64,000 bases of DNA from Tanytarsus gracilentus. Taxonomy: Eukaryota > Arthropoda > Insecta > Diptera > Chironomidae. The position numbers were made by a program, and so were the translations under genes. A model generated the notes under the pieces. It saw only the letters and a program-made list of their open reading frames with translations, searched no databases and was not told where the DNA came from. Each line of letters opens with the position of its first letter. Position 1 is the stretch's first letter. The DNA is taken from positions 8,060,001 to 8,124,000 of the forward strand of contig JAXRKN010000043.1 of NCBI GenBank assembly GCA_038502055.1, in the 5' to 3' direction. Positions 1-13,252 of this stretch are shown piece by piece.

Positions 1-3000
1 GATCAATTTTAATTATTCAAAAGCGAATAATGGAAAATAATTGTTTTTTTCATATCACAACATGAGAAGCGACAGAGTGGGCGACTTAATTAATGACGAA
101 AAAATTGCTCGTACATCCTATAAAAAATATATTTGTAACTGCGTAGTAACAATAAATTTACGTGGGGTGAAGTTGTGGTGGTAAAGCTAGGATTCTCGGT
201 AAATTGAATGTGACGTAGAAGAAAGAAAAAGATTTTATTTGCGTCGTTGATGCACTCTTGCAATTGAATGGGTGTCAATGGGGTGAATTTTAAATTTTTA
301 TAATTTATTGAGTTCAAAAAATGTTTAAGGGAAATTTTTAATAAATTTTCCATTGAGGTTCGAATACTTAAATTTTCTTTTGTGATAATTTTTTGTAACC
401 TCATAAAATTCACCTCGGTTACAAAAGTTTTTCATTGAAATTTATTTTTAGAGTCCTCAAAGAGGCCAAATACAATGTAAGACACACCGCTAGATATTTA
501 AATCTCTTTCGTCTGTAATTAAAATGCATTTCACGTTTCCTTTTGACTCTTTCATAACTTTTTTCAATTTTATAAGAACTGTTGCTCGCGTCTATGTGTC
601 GGTGTAAAGTGTAAACATAGGACGTACCGTTGACAAAATATAAAATAAAAAATATTATAAATAGTATAATGAACTTTTCTGGGTAAATTCGCTCTTTGAG
701 CATTTTAATTGTCGTGTATACGGTATTTCCTTTCGGAATAAATTAAAAGTTCAGAATGTAATTAGCTATTAGGGTCCACTCGGCACACACAAAAAAAAGA
801 GTATGTAAGTCAGTGCTTGTGCATTAGAGTCGAGAGTGAGCCCCATTGTGTGTGTTAATAAATGCTCATTTCCATTCTGATAATAGAACGGTAGAATTCA
901 CTTTATTTGTTCCAACAAATTACACACCATTCGGGCCCTGCAAATGTTCTCAATTTTCTCTTTACTACGACGAGGAAAAATGTGAAATTAAATTTAAATT
1001 TACATGGCGATTGAAGCGTTTCATTGCGTCCTCCTTTTCGTACTATTTCTCAATCACTCTGTGAACTGTGACGTCACTCGATATTTGATTTTCATTTGAA
1101 CAATTTATCATGCATATTTTGGATGATTCTCAATGAATCACGCCTTTGTATGATGGATGAGCTCATCGTGTAATTCAAGGAAGCACAGACATCCAAATGA
1201 CGTCACTGTGATAACCGAGAACAGTCTGTACACGCTTTGTGCATGTAGGCGTTTCGCCATGTGGGCGACGTGTAGTAACTGAGGGAAGGCTACATGCGTA
1301 GGGTGCTGGGTGGAAATAAAATTCGCAAAGTTTTTTTCCACGACGTCGGCGTGATGGCTATAAATAGTCAAATTCAAAGAGCATGGCGAGTCAAGTGGTT
1401 GCTACCGACACCGGCGACGATCATCCGAAGAAATTTCTTCTCTGACTCATCGAAAGAAATTTCCGTGCGAGAGAATTCATTGAGAAATGCCGGCAATTAT
1501 CATTATCGCATGGAAGTTTTTTTTTAATTATGCAATTCATAACTTTCTGCTTAACGCATTAAAAAGAGAGAGAGACAAATAAGGGAGCAACTGTGAAGAT
1601 GAAAAATCTCACTAAAGAATTTTTTATTCTGTGCAGAGTAAATTCCGTTTTATAAATAAATATTAAGACGTAGAAAAGATTTTTTTTTCTTGAATATCGC
1701 AGCGGCTGTATGTTTTTTTTTCTTTGCTGAGATAAGGCATTTGTATGTAGCACGCTCGTAGCATATCTTGTCGTCTCGCTTTGTACTGCACATATATACG
1801 CAAACTATCGTCATCTCGCTCATGCTTCAATATCATATGATTTTACCGGTTTTGCTTCATAAAACGCAATTTACTTGAAAAATGCATTAGAAAATCGAAA
1901 TTTAATGATTGAAAAGTATTTATTTCATAAATTTAATGCTCCAGTTGCACTTTGAGCTGAAAAAGTTGAGAGAAATTCCCAAATAAATACGCCGAAAATG
2001 AAATGACGCATTACGAAAAATTCCCGGCTTTTACGCTGTATCTCTTTCCGAATGTCCATGCATGTGTTGGTGCGGAGCAGCATTGTATGTATTATTTTAA
2101 TTCTTTTCTATAAACATTCAGGAAAAAATATGTATGAGTTTATTGACCCTTTTTTTGCTGCCTCTACGATATAAACACACACACACACACACACACACAC
2201 GCATATCAGAACCTCTTCTTCTTTCTACGTTCTAGTTTTATTACGATGATAGATTCTTTTCGGACCATTGTTGTCATGCTGCTGCGATCCGATTCATTAG
2301 CCCCTGTGTTGATAGAAGTCAACAGTCTCTCGAGGCAATTCAGGTGTTTTCCTGTTCAATGAGCTCCACATAAGCTTTTCTGCATAATTCTACGAAGTGC
2401 AAGCAAGGTGAAAAAAATTATTACGCGTTTGTTATCTCCGATCTTATTGCATATATTTTCACGATCTAACCAAAAGTTATTCCTCACTCAAAAATTCTCC
2501 TGCGCTGCTTAAATTTAAATTTTTTATGTAAATATCGGCTATATGCGTGTGTGAAACATATATTTCCCAGTTCCAGTTCAATACTCCTTGCTGTTTACGT
2601 GTGATATGATGTTTATCTGCTCTACACACTATGGGACACTATAAGAAGAGGAACAAAAGGTGGCGGAGGTTGACATACTCAAAAATGAGATTATCAAAGA
2701 GATTTTTAAGAAAAAGCATAGGTGAATGGTTTTTTGTGGGATTTATGGAGATTTTTTCCTCGAAATGAAACTCTTTTAAATATTTTTTTGACACTTGAAT
2801 AAAAATGATTTTCAAATCCAAATTAAGAGATTTCTTTGTGTTTTAAATTAATTTTTTTTTACTCCAAGTAAAATTTATTCATTCTCCCATTCGACATCGC
2901 CATCGATCCCTTCCGAAATGAATCGATTAAAAAGTTTTCTTTGCACCGCCGGAGAGTGCATTAAACGCGAAAAGAAAAGAGCGAAAAAAAAGTGCAACGC

Positions 3001-6000
3001 ATCGTAAGGTGAATGAAACTTTTAAATGTATAAAAAGAAAGCTCAACCCGAAAAAAAAACATAAGCGAGCTCTGTTGAGAGTGAAAATTGAATTAAAAAT
3101 AAAAATGTTGATGCTCTTGGTTGCGTTATGCCAATGATCCCTCCTTCGATGCCGAATAGTATAAGAGAGACAATTGAACCCATTTTCAAGGCCACGTACA
3201 TGTCATCCACCTCTTGTGTGCTTCGCGAATACGCTATCAGAACATATTTTTTTTCCTTTTTTACACTGTTTCATCTTCGTCGTTTGACTATATAAAAAAA
3301 ATACATACGGCAGGTCGCGTTCATGTACGATAAGACGTTAAAGAGAATAAGAGAAGGAGCTTTGGTAAGAAGATGAAGGAATTGAATAGGCAGCAAAGGC
3401 AGAAGAGCACAGACCATCGCGAACATGTATCAACAGGCATCGCGCGAGGCCGATGGCACATCTCTGTTTCTCAGTCTCTGTTTTCTGGTCATATCCGTGG
3501 CCGTGGTGTATTGAACTCTAAATGCGCTCCACATTATTATTATTGTAGGTTTTTTTATATTCCCATTCTTACCTCACTTTTTAGCGTATTTTTTCATCGC
3601 TCTCAAAATAAAAGCAAGAAAATTACATCAAAACTATACTCGGTGAGTTTTTAGCATTCGACATCTAGCGTAACGTGGAGAGAAAACGCCGGGTATGGAA
3701 TGAATAAAAGAAGAAGAGGCAGAGAAGCGAAGAAGAACTGTAAAATTGTAATAAAAAGATTCTTCCACCGGCACATTTTCTATTTAACTCTACCTGAGCA
3801 AGTATGAGAGAGAGATTATGGGACATCAAACTCCAGCGACTATCTAGAGCCGGTAAACTTAATTTACTTTTTTTTATTCCTTCTTCGCCGCTATTGTGCC
3901 ATCTTCTTCTCTCTTTGTGTGTTTTTATTTATTGGGGAGAGAAAAACAACAGTCCGTGTGATCAGCCTTTTGTAAAAGGTTAATGAACACTCACTCGAAT
4001 TCTTGCCCCGCTTACTTAATCTCGAGTGCTCACAACTAGTTCGATATAGTATTTTTTTTATGATAAATTGGAGCTCCGGCACATAATGAAAAATAAAATA
4101 TCGAAAAGCAATTAAATTTTTTTCTCTTCACCCAAAATTCAAAACCGGCATTAAGACAAGCACTGCCATTAAAAACGCATAAACCTTCCAAGGGCGTTCG
4201 AAGGCAAAGGAAATTGTTCTCGTTTTAAAAAAATGTTAATTATTGGGTATGAGAGAGTCATAAACGAGATATTCAAATTGATTTTATGTGTTTTTCCCTC
4301 AAAATTTATGCCCATGACCCCAACGTTGATAATCTCGTATTTATTTTTGAGTTGCACACAACTAATTAACATCATATGTCGCGCGGCCAGCTGATGAGCG
4401 TATGAAAAATATGATTGCTGGATGTCCAACATGTGGAAATCATATGAAATATCAGCTTTGTGAAATTGAAGCATTACACAAACACATGAGCAGCAATGTG
4501 CATCGTAATATTTGTGCGCGCGCGAGCAGTTTTCAATGGAGAAAAAAAGGCAGGCAATAAAAGTGTCATTCACCCTCAAATTGTGCATTGTAACATGAAC
4601 ATATGAAGCATCCTCGGTTGGAGTTCCCCTCATGACTTTTTGCGTTCACTTCCTAAATTTATATACATTTCTAATCTCTCTCTCGTTGCGCTGCGTTGTT
4701 TAATATAAATAATGGAAAATCTGTAAGTCGTCTTTCGACTCCTAACCAAAAACATGTTTATACAGCACCGAGTCAAAAAGAATTAATTCTAAAAAGTCAT
4801 CATACAGAATAAATCGGGCGCCTTTTTTGGATGCAGCAGCAGTAGCATGCACAGTGTAATTGACCCCGGACACCACCACCAATCTTTCTCTCTCTCACTC
4901 TTTTCTTATGTCAATGAGCTTTTTTGTTTCGCTTCTTCTTAAACTTGTGAAATCTGCTTTTTTTGCTGCTGCTCATTTTTATGAACCCAATCAGTGAATA
5001 TACTGTTAGTCACATCGTCCTCATACGCTCGGGTATTTATGAGTCTTTTGTATTGTTAGCTCGGTGGCTTTGACATTAAAAATTCTCTCTCTCTTAACTC
5101 GACGATGGTGACAATGTCGCGCCCGACGAATAGGGCAATTATCGAACACATTCCAGGTTGAATGGCAGGTAATGTAGTCGTAAATTGCACTTGCGGTAAT
5201 GGAAACGATCACTTAAGGTGTTGATTAATGAATAGGTAAGTAGTTGGATGTTTAACCAGCATAGATTTATGTCATGTTTACTTAGCAATGCCAATCATGT
5301 TTGACCATTTAAATGCCAAGAGCGGATTGACCTTCAAGACATTGATTTTTCCATAAAAGTAGCTTCAACAACCTCTAAATTGACGTCTTTCGATCGATCG
5401 CTTAAATTATTAAAAAAATTATAGCAAAACTTTTTTCTTAATGACATGCTCATCAAAGCTAAGTTGAAAATTACAAAAGTTCGTCGCAATAATTAGGAGA
5501 CAAAAAAATTTCTTTGAACTCATTAAATTCAGATTCGGAGTTGTTGTTGCCTCCAGTCTAGCCAGTCAGACATTAATCGTGTATTGTCATGATAATGTTT
5601 TCTTTAAAAAGAGTGAGACTAAATAATTTTTATGACTGTTTCGAACAGGTCATGTAAAATTCCGTGGTATTACTTTTTATGCCGTAATTTCGCAAAATAA
5701 TTTTTTATTGAATTTCGCCATTGAGCGAAATTTGTGGATATTTTATAATTCTTAGAAATTTTTTATAACTAAAAATTTATTAATTCTCAGACAAATTTTA
5801 AATGAAATTTCCTTTAAAAAAACATTTTGTAAAAATCCCATAATTAAAAATTTATTTAATTATCATAAATAGTGCAAAGTCATTACTCGACTTGAATTGC
5901 GCAATAATTTTTTCAAGTAATGGAAGTGCACACTGATATTTATAAGATTAACTTTCCATTATCAGCTTGCATCAGGCCGACGTCAGTATAAAGACAAAAA

Positions 6001-9000
6001 CATGCTAAAACTACACAAACAACATGCGACAAAAGGAAATTTATGAATGGAATCTGCTTTGCCTTTTCAAGTCACATCTTTCTGCAAAAATCACATTCTA
6101 ACTTATTCATGCCTCAAAGAAGGAGGATTGTGCAACGTGCCATTTTTAAAATTGTGTTTTTCAAGGAAGATATTTATAGTACATGTGCCGATGTATTATG
6201 AGTCTCACGTGAATGAGTTTTAAACGTTAAAAAAATTGATTTTTGAAGCCTTGCACATTGTTAAGGGATCGTTTAAAAATTATGGGTGTCTAAAGGTAAA
6301 ACTTTTGAATGTTTCTATGAAAGTCACTCATTTTGTCAATGACTTTAAGATTAGATGATGAAACAACTTGTCGGTTTGCACTTTGAAACGCAATACTTTC
6401 TACATAGTAAACAAGCTGATCAGCATTTTGCGTCGTGTGGAGGGTGCTGACTATTAGGTTAAGAAAATCGTTCAATGAAAGTCTTACAATGTTGTGCGCT
6501 TATGGCAAAACATGTCTCACCTAGCTCGTCAGCACTTGAGCTTTAATTACTTCAAACACTTAGCAAACGATATTAACATTATAACGTGATTTCATGATAT
6601 TGTAAGACGTGTAAGTAAATGACATTAATTGTAAGGCACATATTTCTCAATTACTCATAACTCAAAAAAATATATATCGTCATAAATATTATTTGTGAAG
6701 TGCACCGGCTTTGTGTTCATACACTCTATATAGTGCATTAATCACGCGCATATCAAATTCTAAGTTGTGCCTCAAACACTCATTAATATTATTTTTCTGC
6801 TGAGTGGAAATTTCCCGAACTATTTTATTCAAGAACGCTTCGAAGTCCGGTCAACGACGTTCGGGAGGCAGAGTCGGCAAATTTTGCGGGGTGTGAGGAT
6901 GAGCTACATTGTAATATTGCGTCGTTGGAATATGCTTGCCTGATGTAAAATAAAAATTGCATCGCAATTGCTTTGGCTCTACCTCAATAAAGAATTTGTT
7001 GGTTTCCTCCTCTCTCTCCATCTCTTTTCCTCTCTCACCGCATTCGTTCGCTCGCTCTAGAGCAACCTTGAACTGCTGTCGAGTGCATTTTCCTTATCGA
7101 TTTTTTCCCTCATAGAGCTATTGTTCTCTCGACTCTGTATATGTGTGCGGTTTTTTTTTCATAATCAAGGTTTTTCTTTCACCAATTTTGGGCTGACATT
7201 TCTTCGATAAGTGAGCACAAAAAAAGAGTGCATGGCTTGCACTTTTTCCCATCTTATCAAATCAAACATTTTAAGTGAATTTTTTGGTCAAAAAATCATT
7301 TTTTTTTATCACCAACCGGTATCAGTGTAGGAAATAACATTTCATGGCCGCAGAATATTGATCGATAGCTCGATTTGTGGCATTCATTTTAGAATATGAC
7401 TTTTAGAATTAATTTTTCAATAATAAGCTCGATTCTCTTATCATGTCAGACATGACTCTTTCTTAATTCTCTCTCGACGAGACACTTTGCCTAGTCATTT
7501 AGCTAAGCGCTTGTCGAGGGACGAGCGAGTGAAGCAAAATATAGCATGCACGCGCCGCTATGAAGGTCAATGGTGAGCGAGCGAGATAGCGAATATCAAT
7601 ATCTGAAAACATCAACTCTGCTTATCATGTTCATAGGTGTGTGTGCAGGTATCTCTCACTCTATCAAAATTCACGTTCCAATGACGTCAATATCAAATCA
7701 CAGCCGATTTCGTGACTTTAAAAAATCAAATTTACAAACAAAAAATCTTTTTTTGCCCTCGTCTAGTTCTTCCTCTTCTTCTTTTGCGTTCATATTTTGT
7801 TTGGTGGAATCGCGATGATCTCAAATTTTTGCGTCTGCAATTTCTGACATTCAACATTTTCATGAAATTAAATCATCCTTCAGTCGAGTCTTCTTTTTAT
7901 GCTTCAAAAGTCATTAATCAAAATTAACAGAAAGAGAATTTTTGTTCAGGTGTGCAATTTTCGTCTGGCATTTTTCGTGCGAGAATATTAATTTTAATTT
8001 CAAGAATATATTGAATTGCTGGCTTTTTATGTGCGTTTTGGAACTCTCATCTAGAGAGCGAAAAAAAAACTTGAACATGAGCAATAATGCGCTTGTGTAG
8101 TTTGAAGTTTTGACCTTGAAAAATTGCATCGTTGTTGTTGCGCCTTTCCTTCTGGTATTTTTCCTCAACTGAGCTTCGAGAACGAGCAAAAAAAAATTGC
8201 ACTTGGCACTAAAGTCGATAATTTTCTTCGTGAAATATTTCAAGCTTTCATTTGGTTGCTAATTTATTTTTAGTTTAAGTTTTCAGTCTCACGTCTCATA
8301 AAAATTCATTGCTAAAGTGTTGTGAATAAAACTTAACGACTTTTTTAAAATTTAAAATCTAAAAATTTAAATAAAATTTAGTTTATCATTCAAAATTTAG
8401 CATTGAAGCCAGCTGAGTCAATTTTGAGCATACCGGCAACCACAATGTATTTCGTGTTAATGAGCACTCTTTTTTTTCAGCAAGGTCAACTCTTCTCCTC
8501 TTCTTTCAACTGACGTTCACATATGACTTCATGCCATGATGATTATTTATTTTCTTTTGTAAAAAAAATCATCATACTCGAAAGTGTGTTGCAGCTGTAA
8601 ATTTTTCATCATATGTAGCAATACGTAGCATCCGTTGCCAATTTCTAGCATTCCTCAGTGTCAAGTTTAAAGTCATTGCAATAAAAAAAAATTAGCTCTT
8701 CGACTTAATTTATGCAAGCAAAAATATTTTAAGGGAAGTGGTTTGAGGTGGGCGATGAGCTCAAAATTTAGAACTAAAAAATTGTTGTTCGATGATTTAA
8801 CAATGTGCAAAATACATCTGGTGACCTCGATATCATGCTATTAAAGTTCTCTCAGTGTCAGCTCAATGAAAAATCGATGAGCCAAACTGCAATTGGGTTG
8901 AGTCATATTCGCACAGCGAGCGCAAGAGCAATGAGGAAAAAGAATTTAAAATGCCGGCACGTGTACGGGTAAGCGAGAGAGAAATATATAAAATATAAAA

Positions 9001-9605
9001 TTGCATAACATCAAATGTGCAAATTAAAATTGCGATTTTAATATGACATAAAGGTTTTTTTCGAGAACGATATTCTCTTTTGTCGAGTGTAAAGTTGGCA
9101 GGAAAATAAATTTGTTATTTTTATATTATAAAAAGCTATTTCGTCTCGTGGGTTAGTTTATAATGATCTACACCTTCTATTACAATTCATGAATAATTGA
9201 ACACAAGCAGTATAAAAAATTTATATATATATTTGCCGAGATGCAATCCGTTGTGCTTTTTAAAGGGGAGTGAGAGAGGAAAATTTTAGTGGCACGTGTA
9301 GCTCAATCTCAATGCCATTCTACAACAACCATTCAACACTGCACTCATAGCGCAAGCGACTACCGGTATTAGCTCACCCACACAAAACGAAAATTGCACT
9401 TTGCAAGCTTCAATTGAAAGCCGGGAGGGATCACATAGAGCGAGAGATGCACACATACAGCTTTTTAATCGTTACTTAACTCTCGACATTTTAGAGAAAA
9501 AAATTCGCATTGTGCAATTTGCTAGGTTTATAATGCCAGACAATCTGTGATTGATGCATGTAATAATGTAAAAAAATGTTTCAAAACCCACACGTGGGTG
9601 TTGCC
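1..9605. other. Part of a long Glut4EF intron, no gene seen
   Basis: The intron begins at the donor after the exon ending at 12774 (minus strand) and runs off the left edge, because the next coding exons of the gene (zinc finger and C-terminus) are not found here. The sequence is AT-rich. Its short open frames, the longest being 154 codons at 4169-4633 on minus, show no domain, no codon bias and no splice partners, so I do not call them genes. Recognisable contents are a (CA)n tract near 2174-2200 and three TGACGTCA palindromes (1069, 1198, 7682). Confidence 0.6.
2173..2200. repeat. (AC)n microsatellite
   Basis: An uninterrupted AC dinucleotide tract of about 14 units, read directly from the sequence. 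It lies in the Glut4EF intron. Confidence 0.95.
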
Positions 9606-9633
9606 GTGTAACCCACTTGTAACAGATCAGTAT

Positions 9634-9857
9634 TGGCTTCCCCTTCTGGCCTCCCCTTTAGGCTTCCCAAAAATGGCTTCCCAAAATGGCTTCCCAAAAA
9701 TGGCTTCCCAAAATGGCTTCCCAAAAAGGCTTCCCAAAATGGCTTCCCAAAAATGGCTTCTCAAAAATGGCTTCGCAAAATGGCTTTCCAAAATGGCTTC
9801 CTAAAAATGGCTTCCCAAAATTGCTTCCCAAATTGGCTTCCCAAAATGGCTTCCCAC
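9634..9857. repeat. 13/14-bp minisatellite
   Basis: Tandem copies of GGCTTCCCAAAAAT (14 bp) and the same unit one A shorter (13 bp), partly alternating to give a 27-bp higher-order period, about 14 clear copies. Copies at the left edge are degenerate (CCTTCTGGCCTCCCC). Point changes such as CTTCTCA, CTTCGCA and CTTTCCA show decay. Confidence 0.9.
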
Positions 9858-10318
9858 TGTGTTTCGACTGTGTTTCATTTTCCATTGTGTTTTATTTTCC
9901 ATTGTGTTCCATTTTCCATTGTGTTTCATTTTCCACTATGTTCCATTATCCATTGTGTTCCATTTTCCATTGTGTTCCATTTTCCATTGTGTTCCATTTT
10001 CCATTGTGTTTCATTTTCCATTGTGTTTCATTTTCCATTGTGTTTCATTTTCCACTGTGTTCCATTTTCCATTGTGTTTCATTTTCCATTGTGTTCCATT
10101 TTCCATTGTGTTCCATTTTCCATTGTGTTCCATTTTCCATTGTGTTTCATTTTCCATTGTGTTTCATTTTCCACTGTGTTCCATTTTCCATTGTGTTTCA
10201 TTTTTCCATTGTGTTTCATTTTCCATTGTGTTTCATTTTCCATTGTGTTTCATTTTCATTGTGTTCCATTTTCCATTGTGTTTCATTTTCCATTGTGTTC
10301 CATTTTCCATTGCGTTCC
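9857..10318. repeat. 17-bp minisatellite
   Basis: Around 27 tandem copies of TGTGTTCCATTTTCCAT, with recurrent C/T variation at the seventh base and occasional CCACT for CCATT. Because 17 is not a multiple of 3 and the unit has no stop codon in the forward frames, long open frames of up to 234 codons occur here. They are repeat artefacts and not genes. Confidence 0.95.
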
Positions 10319-10348
10319 AAAAAAATCGTGGAATTAATGTAGCGTGGG

Positions 10349-10800
10349 ATTACGAGTTCAATGAGGTACATGAAGCCATACTTCTAAAAAATGGACATTA
10401 GTGGCATTCCTTGGACACTCCTGGCCGGCCGTGACGGTCATTCTTCAAAAATCATCAATGCTAATCAATTCCTGATGCAATTACGAGTTCAACGAGGTAC
10501 ATGAAGCCATACTTTTAAAAAATTGACATTAGTGGCATTCCTTGGACACTCCTGGCCGGCCGTGACGGTCATTCTTCAAAAATCATCAATGCTAATCAAT
10601 TCCTGATGCAATTACGAGTTCAACGAGGTACATGAAGCCATACTTTTAAAAAATGGACATTAGGGGCACTACTGGCCGGCCGTGATGGACATTGGTGGCA
10701 CTCTTGGATGGCCATGATAGACATTCCTCAAATATCATCAATGCCTTTCGATTCCTGATACAAATACGAGTTCAACGACATACATGAAGCCATATAACAG
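10349..10800. repeat. 131-bp tandem repeat, three to four copies
   Basis: The block starting ATTACGAGTTCAA recurs at 10349, 10480 and 10611 (exact 131-bp spacing), with a diverged copy at about 10763. Each unit contains GTACATGAAGCCATA and CCTGGCCGGCCGTGA. The second and third copies are nearly identical, which suggests recent duplication. Confidence 0.9.
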
Positions 10801-11023
10801 GAAATTTGTATGAAAAATGGCATTTAGGGCTGCCCATGGCACGACCTGTGGTCATGACCCTCATAATTCCTAAAATGGCCGAATCTAAATTCATAGACCT
10901 ACCATTTGGCGAAAACTAGAAGTCTCTAGCTATCTCAGGAGCCGAGATCTCGATGGAACAGACAGACGGACGGACGGACGGAAATAGGCGCATATAAGTG
11001 TTACACCACTTCGTGGGTTACAC

Positions 11024-12773
11024 TAAAAATCTAGGGGAATGTAATTGCCATCATCTCTTTGCCATCATCATAATTGTCTCTGCTATTTAAGTGCTCGTTA
11101 TAATTACTTATCACTGCTTATATGAATCAGCAAAATCAGAAATCTTTTTTGCCTTCTTCGAATGACTGCTATAAGTATCGAACGTGTCCAGAGCGAGGTA
11201 GAGGAGAAATGAGAGACAAATGAGGCATTAGATGACTGATAGGTCGTCAAACACGTGTGGGAAGTAGTTGAAAATGTTATTTAAAATGCGCAAGTATGTG
11301 CAAAATGTTGAAAAGTAAGCACAGCTAATTATTTGCATCACGCCGCACGATTTACCTCAAGTAAGTTAAACAAAAAAATTTAAAATTAAAATATTGAAGA
11401 ACTATTGCAGAAGTATGTCGCGCATGCCATGCTCAAGTGATTCTTTTCCACGTTGCTGTTTTGTAAATATCGTCACATTTTTGCTCTATTAAGGCAAACT
11501 TTTTTCATACACTTCGTGCAACTCGAAAAAGCCATAAAGTTTCACTCAGTCTAGTTTTTATAATTTTTTTGTGCAAAAGAAAATAAAAAATATTTTTTAT
11601 CGCAAACACACGAGACACATAGACTCGATGAGATGGAGACACGTGAGGAAAAATTAGCGATGGACGAGCTGCGATTGTGAAGCCGGTGAAGCAAAAATAT
11701 TAGTTTCAATGTCATATGCTTTATTAAGATTGCACTTTAATTTAATTGAATAACCGCAAAAATTAATATTGAGGTGAGAAATGCAATAGCAAAAAATCCC
11801 TTCACAATTCAGTGGATTTTAAAATTAATTTTGATTAAAATTTAGTTTGTCCCAAAAAAGTAATTTTTATGGATCGAGAGATGCGATAAAAATTCCAGAT
11901 CGTCACAATGACTAAAAATACATCTCAAAAATAATTTTATCGCACGCTTCATGTCGACATGACATATAGCAAATAAATATGACATAATGCTGTCGAAAAA
12001 TGCTCAGTTATTGTAAAGATCAGATATATGTGACGCCATTTGAATGTAACATTATTGTATTTTTAGCATAGCGTTAAAGAAGCTTTTAAAAATACGAAGG
12101 TTATCTTCATCAAGTCTCTCTTTATTAATTGTGCAAATACACATAACAAAAATTGTGTATAGTAGGAAATAATTGGCTGGACGAGAGTGACTTTTTTTTA
12201 TGACGACGATACTAAATACGATAAGAAGTCAAGGAAACCCTGAGGTGGTGATAAGAATTCTCAACAATTATTTTGATAAATTACCCACAAGAACCAAACT
12301 TATTTCCTGCCTCATCTGTCACATCATTTTTTTTCTTCAACTAATTGATTTCCAATCTTTCACAAAATATCTTTCTAATTTCCGGGGTCGCATGCGTTTC
12401 CTGTGCAGCTATCGAAATGAAATCTTTCCCCTTTTCTCCATGTGCGCGAGAGAGAGTTTTAAAGATTAATTAATTAATTTAAAGTAAAAAATAATAGAGC
12501 GAGTCGACCTAGGTCGTCATAGTTATATGGCCATTTGGAAATAATTGTGCCGCAAAATGTGATAACTAGCTCGATTATTTTCATAACTTCACACTATAGA
12601 ATTCAAAATGTTTTAAATTATTTTTTTAATCGCCGTCGACCTAAATTCTCGATTCCATACAATTTTATGAGAGCTAGGCCACCGCAATATTCAGAAATAT
12701 TATCAGAATTTTTAACCAATGCGGCTTTTTTTATGACACAAAAAAAAATTAAATATTATAAAAAATCACTCAC
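11024..12773. other. Glut4EF intron, no gene seen
   Basis: AT-rich intronic DNA between the repeat element and the exon whose donor site (minus strand GTGAGT, at 12768-12773) marks the start of the intron. Small open frames at 12200-12469 and 12535-12804 lack any domain or splice context and are not called. Confidence 0.6.
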
Positions 12774-13048
12774 TTTTCTCTTGTATGTAACCTCATCGCC
12801 ATAATCCACAACAATTCCTTCGTCTGATGCTGATAAGGAAGTAGTACGTTGGCCACGTCGTATGTGAATCTTTCCATTGTGCTGATTGATTTTCAATTTG
12901 TTAAGATTCTGTTTGATGATGTACTTCTGATCATTGCTACTGGTGCTGCTGCTGCTACTGACGTTCCCATCGTCGCTTAATGGCGGCGACGATGAGCCAC
13001 TGTATGATTGATCGCCGGGACTCGAGCTGAATATAGCACTCTCCCAAG
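12774..13048 (-). CDS. Glut4EF: Glut4EF-like transcription factor, coding exon 4 (last in window)
   Basis: This exon encodes a Ser-rich acidic linker (WESAIFSSSPGDQSYSG, a poly-Ser run, then the basic YIIKQNLNKLKINQ stretch). Acceptor: ATTTACAG at 13049-13056 on minus. Donor: GTGAGT at 12768-12773. It joins exon 3 in phase (G + CT gives Ala) and ends in phase 0 after YKRK. In ZNF395/ZNF704 relatives the single C2H2 zinc finger follows, so that exon should lie left of the window. The product is expected to be a nuclear DNA-binding regulator; here it is a linker without its own fold. Confidence 0.75.
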
Positions 13049-13252
13049 CTGTAAATACATTTTCAGTTACGTCAGTGGAAAAATGCCATTTCACGGTCAT
13101 TGCGAGAGTTCAAGGCGAGAGGAAAAAAGTTACTGTCAACGCTAGTATTGACATTCTATTTTTATATCAGATTTTTTCTCTCTCGGTGATTTTTTTCCTC
13201 GTCACTCGGTATCACATGTAAAATTGTGCTAAAAAATTATTATATTACTAAC

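Larger units (their letters stand above)
9606..11023. mobile_element. Composite repeat element with short terminal inverted repeats
   Basis: An 11-bp sequence GTGTAACCCAC at 9606-9616 is repeated in inverted orientation at 11013-11023 (GTGGGTTACAC), bracketing about 1.4 kb made almost wholly of repeats. In order it holds a 13/14-bp minisatellite, a 17-bp minisatellite, a tandem of about 131 bp units, a unique tail and a GACGGACGGACGG tract just inside the right end. No transposase or other conserved protein is present; long open frames inside it are by-products of the repeats. No target-site duplication is obvious next to the 11-bp ends, so the true borders may lie elsewhere. Best read as a non-autonomous DNA element or satellite-bearing insertion inside the Glut4EF intron. 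Confidence 0.5.

Noticed and set aside
4169..4633. 154-codon minus-strand open frame
   Set aside because: Lies in the Glut4EF intron, has no recognisable motif, low-complexity composition and no splice partners; its length is compatible with chance.
9633..10401. Long plus-strand open frames (180-234 codons) with Phe/His/Cys or Lys/Asn/Gly repeats
   Set aside because: They are produced by minisatellites whose units lack stop codons; all forward frames are open and no domain or start context supports a gene.
9634..10800. CRISPR array
   Set aside because: The repeats are directly adjacent tandem units without unique spacers, in a eukaryotic intron.
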